A stretch of DNA of 39,652 bases from an uncultured Prevotella sp. (GTDB lineage Bacteria > Bacteroidota > Bacteroidia > Bacteroidales > Bacteroidaceae), in NCBI GenBank assembly GCA_946415245.1, contig CAMKRS010000016.1, positions 1-39,652 on the forward strand. Direction: 5' to 3'. The notes beneath the pieces are model-generated. The model saw only the letters and a program-made list of their open reading frames with translations, was not told where the DNA came from and searched no databases. Shown piece after piece: positions 26,885 through 33,534 of this stretch; the stretch's first letter is position 1, and every line of letters begins with the position of its first letter. A program made the translations under genes and the position numbers.

Positions 26885-27922
26885 TTAAAGCTTCGTCAGC
26901 TTCCTGAGCATCACCTTGTTCACCCGCTGGATTCGCTTGCCACGTTTTTCGATGTCTTCACGTACATTATTTATATTATTAAAAAAGTCGCTGAAAGCAT
27001 TCAGCAGGAAGTTCGGCTGACTGGCATCCTCGATGGCCTCTGGATTGGTTACGATCTTGATGCCGTTATGCTCGATATGCACGTCGATGTCGGCATCGGT
27101 CATTATGGGGTCGCCGTCAAAGTGGATGGCACCAGGCCCCTTGCGGTGGATATGAATCTGTTTGGCACGGAAGGTCTTGATCTTCGAATTGTTGCCGAAG
27201 GTCTTCATAAACAGGTCGGCGGCTATCTGCGGGGCATCGAGCACATCGAAAGGCTCCATGATCACCACGTCCATCTCACCGTCCTTCATCGTGGCACCAG
27301 GGGCGATATAGGCATTATTGCCGTATTGCGAGGCGTTGGCACAGGCTATCAGGAATGCCTTGTACTTCTTCGCGCCCGTCTCATCGCTCACCTCGTAGGT
27401 CTCAGGCTTGTATTTCAGTCCTTCTTTCAGCACGTTCTCCACGTAGGTGATAGGACCTCGCTTGCCGGCTTCCGCAAATTTCAGCGAGATAAAGGCGTCG
27501 AAGCCCATGCCGCAGGTGCAGAAAAACGGCAGTTCATTGATCACGCCGTAATCAAATTCCTCTATCTTACAGACGTTGATGGTCTCCACAGCCTTCTTGG
27601 CATCCAGCGGCAGACAGAGGTGACGGGCCAGTCCGTTGCCCGAGCCGCAGGGGATGATGCCGAGGGCCGTCTGGGTGTGTGTCAGCGAACGGGCCACCTC
27701 GTTCACCGTGCCGTCGCCACCCACGGCCACCACGATGTCCTGACCCTTTTCGGCACATTCGCGGGCTATCTCCGAGGCATGACCGGCATATTCGGTAAAG
27801 CGCAGTTCATAATTGAACTGTTCTGGGTCGAGCACCTCATCGATGATTTTAGGAATCTCCTCCTTCGAATGGGTACCCGATATCGGATTGATGATAAACG
27901 ATATTTCTCTCTTTTTCTTCAT
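26885..27922 (-). CDS. Diacylglycerol/sphingosine kinase-family lipid kinase (YegS/BmrU type)
   Basis: The 345-residue protein has the DAGK catalytic fold: ISFIINPISGTHSKEEIPK at the N-terminus, VAVGGDGTVNEVA (the GGDGT nucleotide-binding motif), and GIIPCGSGNGLARHLCLP. A C-terminal lid contains GMGFDAFISLKFAEAGKRG and HFDGDPI. These enzymes phosphorylate lipids such as diacylglycerol; the fold also includes sphingosine and ceramide kinases. The ORF extends 44 codons upstream, but ATG 27922 is preferred: it starts the conserved fold, and a -7 box (TATTTTTG on the minus strand) lies just upstream. It is divergent from serine palmitoyltransferase. Confidence 0.9.
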   Translation of the reverse strand: MKKKREISFIINPISGTHSKEEIPKIIDEVLDPEQFNYELRFTEYAGHASEIARECAEKGQDIVVAVGGDGTVNEVARSLTHTQTALGIIPCGSGNGLARHLCLPLDAKKAVETINVCKIEEFDYGVINELPFFCTCGMGFDAFISLKFAEAGKRGPITYVENVLKEGLKYKPETYEVSDETGAKKYKAFLIACANASQYGNNAYIAPGATMKDGEMDVVIMEPFDVLDAPQIAADLFMKTFGNNSKIKTFRAKQIHIHRKGPGAIHFDGDPIMTDADIDVHIEHNGIKIVTNPEAIEDASQPNFLLNAFSDFFNNINNVREDIEKRGKRIQRVNKVMLRKLTKL

Positions 27923-27930
27923 AATTCGAT

Positions 27931-27938
27931 GCAAAAAT
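27931..27938 (-). promoter_or_regulatory. -7 box for the lipid kinase gene
   Basis: The minus strand reads TATTTTTG, matching TAnnTTTG, just upstream of the ATG at 27922. The short distance suggests a nearly leaderless mRNA, or a different main promoter farther up. Confidence 0.4.
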
Positions 27939-28008
27939 ACGAAAATCTGATGAAAAATACACGTTTTATACAAGAAAAAACGCTTAAACCGACATTTATT
28001 TTGATTTT

Positions 28009-28041
28009 CTTGCACGATTTGCCAAAAAATGTGTAACTTTG
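28009..28041 (+). promoter_or_regulatory. Promoter of the serine palmitoyltransferase-like gene
   Basis: TAACTTTG at 28034-28041 with CTTG at 28009-28012, 21 bases upstream, fits the Bacteroidetes consensus. The ATG is at 28084. Confidence 0.65.
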
Positions 28042-28083
28042 CAGACTGAAACAAAAATTTAGAAGAAACTTACCTATATCGGA

Positions 28084-29271
28084 ATGGGACAGTTACAAGA
28101 AAGATACAAGCATTATCGTGAACCTCAGAAGTTCATGGAGGCTGACGTATACCCTTATTTCCGCGCGATTGAGGGAAAGCAGGGTACAGAAGTTGAAATG
28201 GGCGGCCACAAGGTGCTGATGTTCGGATCGAATGCTTATACCGGATTGACGGGCGATCAGCGCATTATTGATGCTGCAAAGGCTGCGCTCGACAAATATG
28301 GCTCCGGTTGTGCCGGAAGCCGATTCCTCAACGGAACGCTCGACTTGCACATACAGTTGGAAAAGGAGATTGCAGAGTTCATCGGCAAGGACGACTGCCT
28401 GTGCTTCTCTACGGGCTTCTCTGTGAATCAGGGTGTGATACCTGCTCTGCTGAGCAAGGACGACTATGTGATCTGCGATGACCGCGACCACGCCTCTATC
28501 GTCGACGGCCGCCGTCTGGCCTTTGCCAAGCAGCTGCACTACAAGCACAACGACATGGCCGATCTCGAGCGCGTGCTCAAGAAGTTGCCTCAGGAGGCCA
28601 TCAAGCTCATCGTCATCGACGGTGTGTTCTCGATGGAGGGCGACCTCGCCAAACTGCCTGAGATCGTTGATCTCAAACACAAGTACAATTGCTCTATCAT
28701 GGTCGACGAGGCCCACGGCATCGGTGTCTTCGGCAAACAGGGTAGGGGCGTCTGCGACCACTTCGGTCTGACCGGCGAGGTAGACCTCATCATGGGTACC
28801 TTCTCTAAGTCGCTGGCTTCTATCGGTGGATTCATCGCTGCCGACTTCGATACCATTAACTGGCTGCGTCACACCTGCCGTACCTATATCTTCTCGGCTT
28901 CGAACACGCCTGCTGCAACGGCTGCCGCTATGACCGCCCTGCATATCATTCAGGAAGAGCCTCAGAGGATTCAGGCCCTTTGGGATGTCACCAACTACGC
29001 CTTGAAGCGTTTCCGTGAAGAGGGCTTCGAGATTGGTGATACCGAGAGCCCCATCATCCCCCTTTATGTGCGCGATGTCGACAAGACCTTCCTGGTGACC
29101 GCGCTTGCCTTCAAGGCCGGTGTGTTCATCAATCCCGTCATTCCGCCCGCATGTGCACCTCAGGACACGCTCGTTCGCTATGCCCTGATGGCTACGCACA
29201 CCAAGGAGCAGGTCGACCGTTCCGTCGTGGCCCTGAAGAAAATCTTCGTAGAGCAAGGAATCATCAAATAA
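28084..29271 (+). CDS. spt: Serine palmitoyltransferase-type alpha-oxoamine synthase
   Basis: The 395-residue PLP enzyme belongs to the alpha-oxoamine synthases. MVDEAHGIGVFG (Asp208 and His211 near PLP) and GTFSKSLASIGG (Lys242, Schiff base) are visible, with GSGCAGSRFLNGT before them. The N-terminus MGQLQERYKHYREPQKFMEA and the overall form resemble the Bacteroides enzyme that condenses serine with an acyl-CoA in sphingolipid synthesis, more than biotin-pathway BioF or glycine C-acetyltransferase (Kbl). No bio or threonine-degradation gene is near. A lipid kinase gene diverges from it. The specific reaction is a family-level inference. Confidence 0.82.
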   Translation: MGQLQERYKHYREPQKFMEADVYPYFRAIEGKQGTEVEMGGHKVLMFGSNAYTGLTGDQRIIDAAKAALDKYGSGCAGSRFLNGTLDLHIQLEKEIAEFIGKDDCLCFSTGFSVNQGVIPALLSKDDYVICDDRDHASIVDGRRLAFAKQLHYKHNDMADLERVLKKLPQEAIKLIVIDGVFSMEGDLAKLPEIVDLKHKYNCSIMVDEAHGIGVFGKQGRGVCDHFGLTGEVDLIMGTFSKSLASIGGFIAADFDTINWLRHTCRTYIFSASNTPAATAAAMTALHIIQEEPQRIQALWDVTNYALKRFREEGFEIGDTESPIIPLYVRDVDKTFLVTALAFKAGVFINPVIPPACAPQDTLVRYALMATHTKEQVDRSVVALKKIFVEQGIIK

Positions 29272-29374
29272 AATTGAAGAGTTGAAGTATTGAAGAATTG
29301 AAATTCTGCTGTTAAAAAAGGCTAATATAATAGATTTCAATTCTTCAATCTTTTAATTTTTCAATTTTTCTTAG

Positions 29375-29382
29375 TACCTTTG
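29375..29382 (+). promoter_or_regulatory. -7 box for tRNA-Pro
   Basis: TACCTTTG matches the consensus and lies 17 bases before the tRNA. The region upstream is A/T-rich with TTGAAGAATTGAA-type repeats. Confidence 0.55.
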
Positions 29383-29399
29383 CACCCGCTTAGAAAAAT

Positions 29400-29472
29400 C
29401 GAGGTGTAGCGCAGTTGGTAGCGTTCCTGGTTTGGGACCAGGCTGTCGCAGGTTCGAGTCCTGTCACCTCGA
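29400..29472 (+). tRNA. tRNA-Pro (anticodon TGG)
   Basis: Acceptor CGAGGTG/CACCTCG, anticodon stem CCTGG/CCAGG with loop TTTGGGA (anticodon TGG), and T arm GCAGG-TTCGAGT-CCTGT (one wobble). The discriminator base is A. CCA is not encoded. Confidence 0.95.
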
Positions 29473-29476
29473 CTTA

Positions 29477-29514
29477 TAAAATCCCCCCGCAGATGCTTCT
29501 GCGAGGGGAATTTT
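29477..29514 (+). terminator. Terminator after tRNA-Pro
   Basis: AAAATCCCCCCGCAGA pairs with TCTGCGAGGGGAATTTT, with a TGCT loop and two small mismatches, ending in a T-rich stretch. Confidence 0.8.
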
Positions 29515-29570
29515 ATTATTCACTAAATCTATCACTTGACTTCATTGCCGTAGGTTGCACATTCTGATGC

Positions 29571-29604
29571 AAAAAAAGATGGCCGGTCTCTCGACCAGCC
29601 ATCT
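29571..29604 (-). terminator. Terminator after the HU-type gene
   Basis: On the minus strand AGATGGCTGGTC pairs with GACCGGCCATCT (loop GAGA, one mismatch), followed by a run of seven T. It lies 20 bases beyond the HU-type stop. Confidence 0.85.
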
Positions 29605-29624
29605 ACTCACTCGCTTTTGAGCGC

Positions 29625-30512
29625 CTAATCTTTGTCGAGGCCTTCGCCGCCGTCGCCACCGTCACCGCTGACGCCCGTGCTGATCACGAGGGCAGAAGCC
29701 TGTCCAGGCATAGCGAAGCTACCGGTGTAGACACCATTGTCCTCAGTCAGCTCGATGTTCGAACCGTTGATGGTTGCGGTAGGCACCTGACCCTCAGCGG
29801 GCGTGATGGCGATCTCAACCTCGTCGTCCTCGCTCAGGGTTGCACCAGAGGTCACAGCGTTGCCATCATGAGTGACGGTTGCACTTCCACTACCGCTCGT
29901 TGCAATAGTCAGCGCATAACCGCTCTGCTGGTTCTGATTGCCCTGCTGGCCACTCTGCGAGCCGTTCTGCGAGTCGCCGTTACTGCTCTGACTGCCGTTC
30001 TGCTCGTTGTTCTCGGTGTTCTGAGTGTTTTCAGCGTTCTGGCCGTTGTCGTCGCCCTGAGGATCCTCAACGGTACCGGGATCGGCACTGGTCACACGCT
30101 TCACCACTTCGCCATTACGGTCGTAGCAGGTAATCTGGATGGCAGTGTTGGCCAGCTCATCCTTCAACGCCACGGTCGGGGTGAAAATGATGCGACGGGT
30201 ACGGATGAGCGATGTCTTTACATCGTTGACATCCGCCACAGCCTTCGCCGACAGACCGAAACGCATGTTACCCAGTCCGGGCAGCGCCACAGAGTGGCCT
30301 TCCGTAGCCCAGGCCTTAATCACTTCGCCGGCCCCTTTCCAGCAGGCCTGCATCACTCCTTCGCTCACGCCTGAGCGGATGGCAGCTTCCTTGATGACCT
30401 TCTCTGAGTCGAGTGTCGAGTACAGATCAGGCACCATCACATAACGGTACACTTCAGGACCGTCTTTGGAGAACTTCAACTTCTTCTCCTTTGCTTTGAT
30501 CTTTAATGCCAT
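29625..30512 (-). CDS. HU-HIG-type DNA-binding protein with low-complexity linker and Ig-like C-terminal domain
   Basis: The 295-residue protein has three parts. Residues 1 to about 125 resemble the HU-HIG/DUF4469-type DNA-binding domain found in Bacteroidetes: YRYVMVPDLYSTLDSEKVIK, GVSEGVMQACWKGAGEVIKA, GHSVALPGLGNMRFGLSAKA and TRRIIFTPT. Residues of about 140-195 are an Asn/Gln/Ser/Glu-rich linker. Residues of about 198-285 look like one Ig-like or InlB-type repeat (ATSGSGSATVTHDGNAVTSG, then EVEIAITPAEGQVPTATING). A Gly/Asp tail ends the chain. There is no signal peptide, so the Ig-like domain is probably intracellular. Its role is unknown. Confidence 0.87.
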   Translation of the reverse strand: MALKIKAKEKKLKFSKDGPEVYRYVMVPDLYSTLDSEKVIKEAAIRSGVSEGVMQACWKGAGEVIKAWATEGHSVALPGLGNMRFGLSAKAVADVNDVKTSLIRTRRIIFTPTVALKDELANTAIQITCYDRNGEVVKRVTSADPGTVEDPQGDDNGQNAENTQNTENNEQNGSQSSNGDSQNGSQSGQQGNQNQQSGYALTIATSGSGSATVTHDGNAVTSGATLSEDDEVEIAITPAEGQVPTATINGSNIELTEDNGVYTGSFAMPGQASALVISTGVSGDGGDGGEGLDKD

Positions 30513-30594
30513 AGTTCTAAAAATATTTCATGGTATTAAACTATCGTGCAGCCAACTACTCCGGGTGGCCGCTTTCCCGCTTTTTATTATGCTA

Positions 30595-30626
30595 CAAAGT
30601 TACAAATAATATCTGAATTATGCAAC
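30595..30626 (-). promoter_or_regulatory. Promoter of the HU-type gene
   Basis: TAACTTTG on the minus strand (complement 30595-30602), with a GTTG 20 bases upstream (complement 30623-30626). It gives an untranslated leader of roughly 75 bases that contains a GC-rich stretch. Confidence 0.6.
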
Positions 30627-30688
30627 TTTTTGAGCAATTATTTTAGTGGAAAATGCAAAAGTTTTTAGTTAAAATATGCTATCATAAA

Positions 30689-30718
30689 AATGGGGCATAA
30701 CGTGCTGTTATACCCCAT
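30689..30718 (-). terminator. Terminator after the HigA-like small ORF
   Basis: On the minus strand TGGGGTATAAC pairs with GTTATGCCCCA (loop AGCAC, one mismatch), followed by TTTTTA. It lies 47 bases beyond the stop of the 52-residue ORF, confirming a short transcribed unit. Confidence 0.8.
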
Positions 30719-30764
30719 TACTCTGTATTCATTCAAGTCCTAAACTCCAAGCACAATTGTCGGA

Positions 30765-30923
30765 TCAATGCTCTTCCTCATAGTCAGCAACCAAATCCGA
30801 AATCAGGTCAAGCTCCAACAGATTCTTATCATCAGCGGGAGTATCATTATTGACTACCTTCAGCAGTTCGTTGATACGCTCGCAAGCCGCTTTATACTGT
30901 ATTTTATTCTTAATCTGTACCAT
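30765..30923 (-). CDS. HigA-like N-terminal fragment, 52 aa (possible orphan antitoxin remnant)
   Basis: The ORF reads MVQIKNKIQYKAACERINEL, then LLKVVNNDTPADDKNLLEL and ends LVADYEEEH. This is the conserved N-terminal segment of HigA-type antitoxins, which normally continues as HYPI and then an HTH domain. Here a TGA follows the His codon, so the HTH is missing; a +1 frame would continue only for about eight residues. It has its own promoter and terminator, so it may be a stand-alone small protein and not just debris. No HigB-like toxin lies beside it. Confidence 0.65.
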   Translation of the reverse strand: MVQIKNKIQYKAACERINELLKVVNNDTPADDKNLLELDLISDLVADYEEEH

Positions 30924-30941
30924 ACTTATATACGCTTGGTG

Positions 30942-30973
30942 CAAAGATATATATTTATTTCGGCAAAACCAAA
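30942..30973 (-). promoter_or_regulatory. Promoter of the HigA-like small ORF
   Basis: TATCTTTG (complement 30942-30949) and TTTG (complement 30970-30973) are 20 bases apart on the minus strand, a complete Bacteroidetes-type promoter 19 bases before the ATG. Confidence 0.75.
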
Positions 30974-31017
30974 TATTTTTGGTTTATTTTAATTTTTGAA
31001 GGCTTACCTCCGTTTTT

Positions 31018-31075
31018 TACGAAGCCATGCAACAGTTTTTTGAAAGCCATGTAAAAAGTGTTGGATGGCTTCGTA
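31018..31075. repeat. Inverted repeat TACGAAGCCAT...ATGGCTTCGTA
   Basis: A perfect 11-base inverted repeat (31018-31028 and 31065-31075) with 36 bases between, and a third copy of AAGCCATG at 31044-31051. It lies just beyond the 3' end of the DUF6371 gene, at the left edge of the accessory block. It may be a weak terminator or a trace of an insertion boundary. Confidence 0.55.
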
Positions 31076-31097
31076 TCAAAAATCTTAGGCTATGAAT

Positions 31098-32015
31098 TTA
31101 TTCGCTTAATAGCAGATCGCAGAGGTCTGTGTTATGCGGATATGATTCCAATTGCTCAGAGATATTATAGTCAATACCTGTTGTGAGTTGCATCTGCTGA
31201 CACCACTTCTCATAACATCCACTGTCGGGGAATAGAGTCACACGACGACCACAGAGACATCTGACACGTTCTGGCGATAGTCCGCTACTGCCTGCTGTGG
31301 CAAGCCAAAGCTGTTCTGGCTGATAGGCCGCCATGACGAGTGCTGTCTTTTCACTCTCTACGAGACATACATGTGCGTCAGGACGTCGGCAGAGCAAATG
31401 CTCGCCAAAGAGACATTGATAGAGCTGCCAGTCGGGAGGCAGCAGTCCTACACGAATGAGAGGTATATGCGTCCATCCCTGAAAGCCTTCGCGATGACCG
31501 TCGAAGCGGTAGTGCATGATATGTCCGCCATGTACCTGCTGCTGACCATCTATTTGCCAGAAAATGACATCTCCTTTTTGTGTGGCACCAATGAAGTAGT
31601 CGTTATAAATGCGGCAGATCTGTTCTGGGGAGAGACTGAGCTTGCTAGCGATAGTGGTAGAGAACCATTGCCAGAAAATGCTATGCGGAGAATGACTGCG
31701 CGAGACATACTCTACGGGTAACGGCTGAAACGGAGGAAGAGGTTTGGGAGCACAGTGACTGCTCGCAGAAGTCCTTGGCTCCATAGCCCACTGGTTATCA
31801 TGATAATACTCGGATGGTTTGTAGTGGTAACCGCAGGAGTGCTGATGGTCGCACTTGCCCACATCGTCGGCCACATAGCGATGGCCGTTGTAAGTATCCA
31901 CATAGCGTACGAAACATTTCTTCTTGCCGCAATGAGGGCAGGTGAACTTCTGCTGACGACGTCCCGTCAGCTTGCGGGTCTCTAATTGGTAACGATAATC
32001 TGAGTTCATAATCAT
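31098..32015 (-). CDS. DUF6371-type zinc-finger/Toprim primase-like protein
   Basis: The 305-residue protein has an N-terminal zinc-binding part, CPHCGKKKCFVRYVD then GKCDHQHSCGYHYKPSEYY, as in DUF6371 proteins of Bacteroidetes mobile elements. The C-terminal part has Toprim-like elements: VCLVESEKTALVMAAY (conserved Glu) and RRVTLFPDSGCYEKW (Asp). It resembles small primases or primase-like proteins of plasmids and integrative elements. ATG codons occur at 32015 and 32009; neither has a strong ribosome site. An AAA ATPase gene lies upstream on the same strand, separated by a large hairpin. Primase activity is inferred. Confidence 0.82.
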   Translation of the reverse strand: MIMNSDYRYQLETRKLTGRRQQKFTCPHCGKKKCFVRYVDTYNGHRYVADDVGKCDHQHSCGYHYKPSEYYHDNQWAMEPRTSASSHCAPKPLPPFQPLPVEYVSRSHSPHSIFWQWFSTTIASKLSLSPEQICRIYNDYFIGATQKGDVIFWQIDGQQQVHGGHIMHYRFDGHREGFQGWTHIPLIRVGLLPPDWQLYQCLFGEHLLCRRPDAHVCLVESEKTALVMAAYQPEQLWLATAGSSGLSPERVRCLCGRRVTLFPDSGCYEKWCQQMQLTTGIDYNISEQLESYPHNTDLCDLLLSE

Positions 32016-32049
32016 TTCTGTTTTTTTTGTTTAAATAAGTGTTGTGGGC

Positions 32050-32124
32050 GATTCTCGTTCGTTGTTGGAGCCGCTATATATATACGCGGCTCCGACAACA
32101 AACAAAAATCTTATCGCGAGAGTC
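32050..32124 (-). repeat. Two-tier stem-loop between the ATPase and DUF6371 genes
   Basis: The inner arms GTTGTTGGAGCCGC (32061-32074) and GCGGCTCCGACAAC (32086-32099) pair over 14 bases with one wobble, around an 11-base TA-repeat loop. The outer arms GATTCTCG (32050-32057) and CGAGAGTC (32117-32124) pair over 8 bases with one wobble. The outer arm touches the ATPase stop codon. No T run follows on either strand. It could be an mRNA element or a replication/transfer site of a mobile element. Confidence 0.75.
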
Positions 32125-33292
32125 AGAAGGGAAGGGCAAATTCCTCGGAAGCTTGGATCAATCCATTGCTATCCTCGAAGATTGCTTTTTCTTTCAACCA
32201 TTCTGAAATGTACGAAGCCACAGTAGGACGCTTACGGTCGAGAGCTTTCACAAGGATTTCCGTCAACTGCTTACGGCTGACTGCACCGCCTTTGTCGCGT
32301 AGGATGGTCAGACACTTTTGGAGACGTTCCTGCTTCTCCTTCTCAATGGCTTCTTGGCGTTTCTGCTGCTGTTCAGCCTTACGCTGCTCGAGTTGAAGTT
32401 TGCGTTGTTCGGTGGCATCGACGATACGACCGTCTTCGGCAAACATGATACTCCACTCGGTCGGCTCCTCATGGCGTGACTCAGAGCACGAAACGGTGAT
32501 GACATTACTGCCGCGCTCCTTTTTGCACTCCAACACGGTGGCCGCCTTCTGAGCCAGCATTGTGCCCAAGTGTCCGCGCATCTGGTGGTCCTCATCAGCC
32601 TTGTTCGTATGAAGAACGCAGACGATGGCACAATTCTGTTCGTCACAGAGTTTAAGCAAATCTTTTATGAGTTCCTTAGACTCAGACTCGTCGTTGAACG
32701 AGGCAACAAATTCTACGATGCCGTCGATGAACACTACATCAGGCTTCTCGTCCTCTAATGCCTGATGCAGTAACGGCAATAGATCATCACGGTCGACACG
32801 ACGCAGTGATTGGAGTACTACCTGAGAGTCGATTACTTCTGGATCGAGTTCCGTCAAGGCAGCCACATCTTCAAGAATACCCTTTGTATCCTTTCGATTC
32901 TGCTCCGTGTCGAAGAATAAGATACGTGGTTTCTCCATCAGTGACTTCACACGGAACATCACACCCACGAGTAGTGCTGCAATGAACACCTTCAGTGTGG
33001 TGGTCTTACCCGCTTTTGCCTTTGCCTTGACAGCATGGATGTCGCGACGGGCAAAGAAGCCTGTACCATCTACTTCCAATGCGTACTCCAAGTCCGGCAC
33101 TTCCGTATCAGTACGGATGCGTGTGTCGCCAAGAATCTTTCTTAAGCGCTCACGTTTCTGCTCTTCGGCAGTCGGTTGGTTGACAGCCTCACCCACAATG
33201 TCATTCACCGTCTGGGCTTGGTTGTTTACTGGTCCAGTCAGCTGTTCAGGCTGCTGAACGTTCTTTAACTCTTTCTTAATATCCTCAGACAT
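32123..33292 (-). CDS. AAA/RepA-like ATPase of a mobile element
   Basis: The 389-residue protein resembles RecA-like RepA helicases (AAA_25). A Walker A-like KAKAGKTTTLK (Lys96) follows an N-terminal segment, ILFFDTEQNRKDT comes next, Walker B is DVVFIDGI (Asp190), and VCVLHTNKADED is the sensor region. A Glu/Gln/Lys-rich coiled coil (about residues 305-335) precedes a C-terminal winged-helix-like domain. The first Walker glycine appears replaced by Ala. The frame opens 20 codons earlier, but MSEDIKKEL (33292) is the better start. It is paired with DUF6371 downstream, as replication modules of Bacteroidetes elements are. Helicase activity is inferred. Confidence 0.82.
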   Translation of the reverse strand: MSEDIKKELKNVQQPEQLTGPVNNQAQTVNDIVGEAVNQPTAEEQKRERLRKILGDTRIRTDTEVPDLEYALEVDGTGFFARRDIHAVKAKAKAGKTTTLKVFIAALLVGVMFRVKSLMEKPRILFFDTEQNRKDTKGILEDVAALTELDPEVIDSQVVLQSLRRVDRDDLLPLLHQALEDEKPDVVFIDGIVEFVASFNDESESKELIKDLLKLCDEQNCAIVCVLHTNKADEDHQMRGHLGTMLAQKAATVLECKKERGSNVITVSCSESRHEEPTEWSIMFAEDGRIVDATEQRKLQLEQRKAEQQQKRQEAIEKEKQERLQKCLTILRDKGGAVSRKQLTEILVKALDRKRPTVASYISEWLKEKAIFEDSNGLIQASEEFALPF

Positions 33293-33495
33293 AGTCGTAA
33301 GAATTAAGATGAGCGTCCTCGCACTACCAGCCATCAAGCGGACGATGCTCATTTACCGTAGCTGGCGGGCACCCGTGCTCAGGTGTCGTCCCTCATACAT
33401 ATGTATGTGAGAACCGCCCACTCGATGCGTATTTCTCATATTACGACAACGAGTTAAAAACGTCGGGAGTAGGCTGCTCTCGACGTGCAAAATTA
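33293..33495 (-). promoter_or_regulatory. Promoter and structured leader of the RepA-like ATPase gene
   Basis: A -7-like TAATTTTG lies on the minus strand at 33488-33495. Directly beside it ACGTCGGGAG (33460-33469) and CTCTCGACGT (33477-33486) form a 10-base inverted repeat over the expected start point. Downstream are GGCGG/CCGCC arms (33365-33369 and 33415-33419) enclosing GCACCCGTGC and the 14-base palindrome CATACATATGTATG (33395-33408). The leader is about 190 bases long. Operator or copy-control roles are possible. Confidence 0.5.
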
Positions 33496-33534
33496 GAGGG
33501 TTTTTCAGAATTGTAAGTTATAAAAGATAAAAGG

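Noticed and set aside
28093..29340. Antisense frame (415 aa) opposite the serine palmitoyltransferase gene
   Set aside because: The sense frame carries the PLP lysine and aspartate motifs; the antisense frame is a shadow.
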